This document shows positions 61,479 through 64,000 of a stretch of DNA of 64,000 nucleotides, piece after piece (within the stretch, counting starts at the first letter, position 1; every line of letters starts with the position of its first letter). The notes beneath the pieces are model-generated. The model saw nothing but the letters and a program-made list of their open reading frames with translations. It did not search any database and was not told where the DNA came from. Position numbers and translations under genes: made by a program. This stretch comes from Gorillibacterium timonense (GTDB lineage Bacteria > Bacillota > Bacilli > Paenibacillales > NBRC-103111): contig NZ_LN881722.1 of the NCBI RefSeq assembly GCF_001457415.1, positions 248,001 through 312,000 on the forward strand, read 5' to 3'.

Positions 61479-63446
61479 ATGAGGATGACGCTGAGAGCCA
61501 AGCTGTTTACAGCTTTCTTCACCCTCATCCTCCTGCCTCTCTTCCTTTTTGGCATAGCGGCGTACTCCTTTCTCTCGGATATCCTGCAGGAGAAGTACAC
61601 GCGCCAGGCCGAAATCACGCTCCGGGCGCTTTATCAGAGCGTGGATTTTATTTTCCAGGAAATGAACAAGGTGACGGACAGCACGATCGCGAGCAATGCC
61701 ATCCAGGAGGTTCTGCGCAAGCCCGGAGCGAATGTCACGGATATCGATTACTTGAAGCTGAATGAGGTTCAGCGGAACTTCCGCGATCTGCTGGTCAATC
61801 ACCCCTCGGTAAGCTATGCGTTTGTGTACACGATGGAGGGCGGGACGATCATTCCCTTTTACCAGAAGGACCGGTTCGTTGCCTTGCCCTTTGACGTCTT
61901 CAAAAAGGAAACGCTCTACTCCGAGGTGCTCGCCCGAGATGGAAAGCCGAAATGGGTCGGCCCCTTCGAATATCCGCAGCTGACCGGAACGGACCCGGTC
62001 TTCACCCAGGTTCGAGTCGTCAAGGACATCATCACGCTGAGCGACAAGGGCGTGCTCGTCGTCCAGATGAAGAATTCTGCGCTCGAGGATCTCTTTCGGT
62101 ATTTCACCTACAAGCAGGAGACGTACCAGACCCGATTCTTCATTGTGAATCGCACGGGGCTGATTCTGTTCGACAGCTCCTTTCAGAGCGAGGGTCTCTT
62201 CCTGCGGGAATACACGAAGGATTTGCCGGAGGTGAAGACGGGGACGCAGAGCAAGCGGCAGATGTTCCAGGATGTGGACAGCATCGTCTCCAGCATCCGG
62301 CTGGACAACGAAGGCTGGCAGCTCGTCTCCGTGACTCCCTGGAGCTCGTTGTCGAAGGAGATTAACCTCTATACGAAATGGGTGGGCCTCATCATCGTCG
62401 CCTGCCTGCTGTCCGCCTTCGTCTTCCTGCTGTTCTTCGTCAATCGCATCACCCGTACGATCTCGCGCATCTCCCGGACGATGCGCCGCGTGGAGGACGG
62501 AGAGCTGGACGTGAGGGTGCGGGAGAGCGGCAGCGACGAATTGAATCTGCTCGCGCGCAGCTTGAACAGCATGATCGCCCGCATCCAGGAGCTGCTCGGG
62601 AGTGTGAAGAAGGAGCAGGAGCAGAAGACCCAGGCGGAGATGCGGGTGCTGGAGGCGCAGATCAAGCCGCATTTCCTCTTCAACACGCTGGAGTCGATCA
62701 ATGTGCTGGCCGTGCAGAACGAGGGGCGCAAGGTGAGCCAGATGGTGCTCCGGCTGGCGAGCATCCTCCGAATCAGCATCCACGGCAACAGCATCATCCC
62801 GCTTCGGCAGGAGATCGAGCACCTGCGCAGCTACCTGGAGATCCAGCGCTTCCGCTTCGAGGACCTGTTCGATTATGAAATCGAAGTTCCTGAGGAGCTG
62901 CTGGATTGTCCCGTGCAGAAGCTCACCCTGCAGCCGCTGGTCGAAAATTGCATTCAGCATGGCTTCGACGGGCTGGCCCGCAAGGGGCTGATCCGCGTGA
63001 CGGCGGAACGGGCAGGCGGGCGGCTCGTGCTCACCGTCGAGGACAATGGCATCGGGATGACGCCCGGCCAGCTGGCGGCGTTCCACTACCTGGATTCTGA
63101 GGAGAGAGCCGCCGGGAGTGCCGGAGCCCGCGGAACGCCGGAGGAATCGGGCCGCAGGGCGTCGGAGGCGGGGCTAACGCTGACAGGAGCAGAGCAATCG
63201 CCGAACGGAGCCGGGTGGCCCGCACGAAGGAACGGGAGAGAAGGCGGAGCAGCCGGTTCAGCGGGGAACGAGCCGGAGCGGAGAGGACTCGGACTGCGTA
63301 GCGTCGCGGACCGGATCCGCATTCAGTTTGGAAGCCGATACGGGCTGTTTATCTGCTCGGAGGCTGGAGTCGGGACTGTCATCAAATGCGTTCTACCATT
63401 AGCGGAACCGGGTGATCCGAATGAAATTGAAAGCCATGCTGGTTGA
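61479..63446 (+). CDS. YesM-type sensor histidine kinase
   Basis: The 655-residue kinase has helix 1 (about 7-32), an extracytoplasmic Cache-like sensor (to about 295), helix 2 (about 300-322) and HAMP. The His_kinase module is KPHFLFNTLESIN with His398, and the HATPase has VENCIQHGF and VEDNGIGMTPGQL. Between the G1 box and GLGLRSVADRI sits an extra stretch of about 60 Gly/Ala/Arg/Glu-rich residues (about 541-602) not usual in the family. Such kinases sense sugars and control the adjacent transporter through an AraC-type regulator. It overlaps the next gene by 26 bases. Confidence 0.95.
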   Translation: MRMTLRAKLFTAFFTLILLPLFLFGIAAYSFLSDILQEKYTRQAEITLRALYQSVDFIFQEMNKVTDSTIASNAIQEVLRKPGANVTDIDYLKLNEVQRNFRDLLVNHPSVSYAFVYTMEGGTIIPFYQKDRFVALPFDVFKKETLYSEVLARDGKPKWVGPFEYPQLTGTDPVFTQVRVVKDIITLSDKGVLVVQMKNSALEDLFRYFTYKQETYQTRFFIVNRTGLILFDSSFQSEGLFLREYTKDLPEVKTGTQSKRQMFQDVDSIVSSIRLDNEGWQLVSVTPWSSLSKEINLYTKWVGLIIVACLLSAFVFLLFFVNRITRTISRISRTMRRVEDGELDVRVRESGSDELNLLARSLNSMIARIQELLGSVKKEQEQKTQAEMRVLEAQIKPHFLFNTLESINVLAVQNEGRKVSQMVLRLASILRISIHGNSIIPLRQEIEHLRSYLEIQRFRFEDLFDYEIEVPEELLDCPVQKLTLQPLVENCIQHGFDGLARKGLIRVTAERAGGRLVLTVEDNGIGMTPGQLAAFHYLDSEERAAGSAGARGTPEESGRRASEAGLTLTGAEQSPNGAGWPARRNGREGGAAGSAGNEPERRGLGLRSVADRIRIQFGSRYGLFICSEAGVGTVIKCVLPLAEPGDPNEIESHAG

Positions 63447-64000
63447 CGACGAAATGCCGATTCTGAACAACCTGAAGAAGGTGCTGCCTTGGGAACGAAT
63501 GGGGCTGGAGGTAGTCGCTTTGGCCCGCAACGGTCAGGAGGCGCTCATGGCGGTGAAGGAGCACCGGCCGGATGTGATCCTCTGCGATATTCGCATGCCG
63601 GTGATGGACGGCCTCGTCTTTCTGGAGGAAGTTCGCAAGGTGGACGCAGCCTGCGAGATTCTGATGCTTACCGGCTATCAGGAATTTGAATACGCGCGGA
63701 CGGCCATGCAGTATGGAGTGAAGGATTACATCCTCAAGCCGATCGATTACGAGCAACTGGAGGCTAAGGTTGGGCAGGTGGCCGAAAGCATTCGCACGCG
63801 CCGCGCTGAAGACATCAAGAAGGAGCGCAAATGGGGAAAAGCGGCGGGTCTCGCCTATGAGAAAATTTTGCGTGATGTGGTGATGGGCTTCCCGTCCGTC
63901 AATGCACGGAACTTCCTGGTCGACGAGGGGGTGAGAGTCGACGAGCTGGCCTATACGGTTCTGTTGGTCGATATCGACGGTTATTCCCTGCACTCGGTAA
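63421..64000 (+). CDS. YesN-type response regulator (3' truncated by window end)
   Basis: The visible 193 residues begin MKLKAMLVDDEMPILNNL, a receiver domain with acidic pocket DDE, phospho-accepting Asp56 in ILCDIRMPVMDG, a Thr in MLTGYQEFEYA and Lys in YILKPIDYEQLE. A linker region follows (about 135-193). YesN relatives end in an AraC-type DNA-binding domain, which would lie beyond the window. It overlaps the kinase gene and is its obvious partner, likely activating the sugar transporter operon upstream. Confidence 0.93.
   Translation, partial: MKLKAMLVDDEMPILNNLKKVLPWERMGLEVVALARNGQEALMAVKEHRPDVILCDIRMPVMDGLVFLEEVRKVDAACEILMLTGYQEFEYARTAMQYGVKDYILKPIDYEQLEAKVGQVAESIRTRRAEDIKKERKWGKAAGLAYEKILRDVVMGFPSVNARNFLVDEGVRVDELAYTVLLVDIDGYSLHSV

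Noticed and set aside
61443-63086. A 547-codon minus-strand frame over the kinase gene
   Set aside because: It is a His/Gln/Asp-rich shadow of the YesM-type kinase and has no start site.

Overview
The window looks like a chromosomal segment of a spore-forming, motile, plant-polysaccharide-using Firmicute of the Paenibacillus/Cohnella type. The evidence is moderately high GC, strong GGAGG ribosome-binding sites with many GTG/TTG starts, sigma-A promoters, a Spo0E-family phosphatase, a SinI-like anti-repressor, an AbrB-type regulator, an S-layer-homology protein, a GH74 xyloglucanase with a CBM3, a YesM/YesN-type two-component pair beside a sugar ABC transporter, and a YdjO-family protein. No rRNA, tRNA, CRISPR array, prophage or intact transposase was found.

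Layout. 1-7034: a surface-polysaccharide operon (end of an upstream gene, two near-duplicate GT4 glycosyltransferases, a membrane-anchored GH88/GH105-like protein, a hexapeptide acyltransferase, a Wzx-like flippase, GalE). 7065-10209: a small protein and an ATP-grasp / HAD / DegT-aminotransferase cassette, probably nucleotide-sugar or surface-sugar modification. 10524-13423: a YdjI/YdjH/YdjG-like envelope-stress operon (SPFH protein with four zinc ribbons plus two membrane proteins) behind a sigma-W-like promoter. 13544-17318: a Paenibacillus-type conserved protein, a DUF985 cupin, a sugar isomerase-like protein and a subtilisin-like protease that appears to start at ATT. 17570-23167: signalling genes (HD-GYP, chemoreceptor, multi-PAS histidine kinase). 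23305-26134: SLH protein, secreted coiled-coil protein, YfcE-like phosphoesterase. 26444-29885: GH74-CBM3 xyloglucanase with its own promoter and cre-like operator. 30308-32683: c-di-GMP-I riboswitch in front of a SinI-like gene, alanine dehydrogenase, a perfect Fur-box palindrome, and an Lrp/AsnC regulator. 32991-40016: an all-acidic small protein, an HTH-TPR regulator with a Spo0E-like partner, an SDR, a truncated haemoglobin, a membrane-anchored serpin and aspartase. 40041-44089: an AT-richer islet (exported proteins, HD-domain protein, S1 protease, small membrane protein). 44370-49644: XRE regulator and a malR-pgmB-maltose phosphorylase operon. 50048-57957: DMT efflux protein, DegV, small membrane proteins, AbrB-zinc ribbon-HTH fusion, thioesterase, TPM-domain protein, YdjO. 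58087-64000: sugar ABC transporter and a YesM/YesN-type two-component system cut by the window end.

Two families of short non-coding inverted-terminal repeats are scattered in intergenic DNA. Family 1 is about 98 bp with five copies and CYAG-type flanks. Family 2 is about 130 bp with two copies plus a possible solo end. They look like MITEs without a transposase in the window. One lies in the xyloglucanase leader and another supplies the stop codon of the S1 protease.

Several genes bear on the switch between motility, biofilm and sporulation: HD-GYP (c-di-GMP turnover), c-di-GMP riboswitch to SinI-like peptide, AbrB-like protein, HTH-TPR with Spo0E, and polysaccharide synthesis. The riboswitch-SinI unit is the most interesting single finding.
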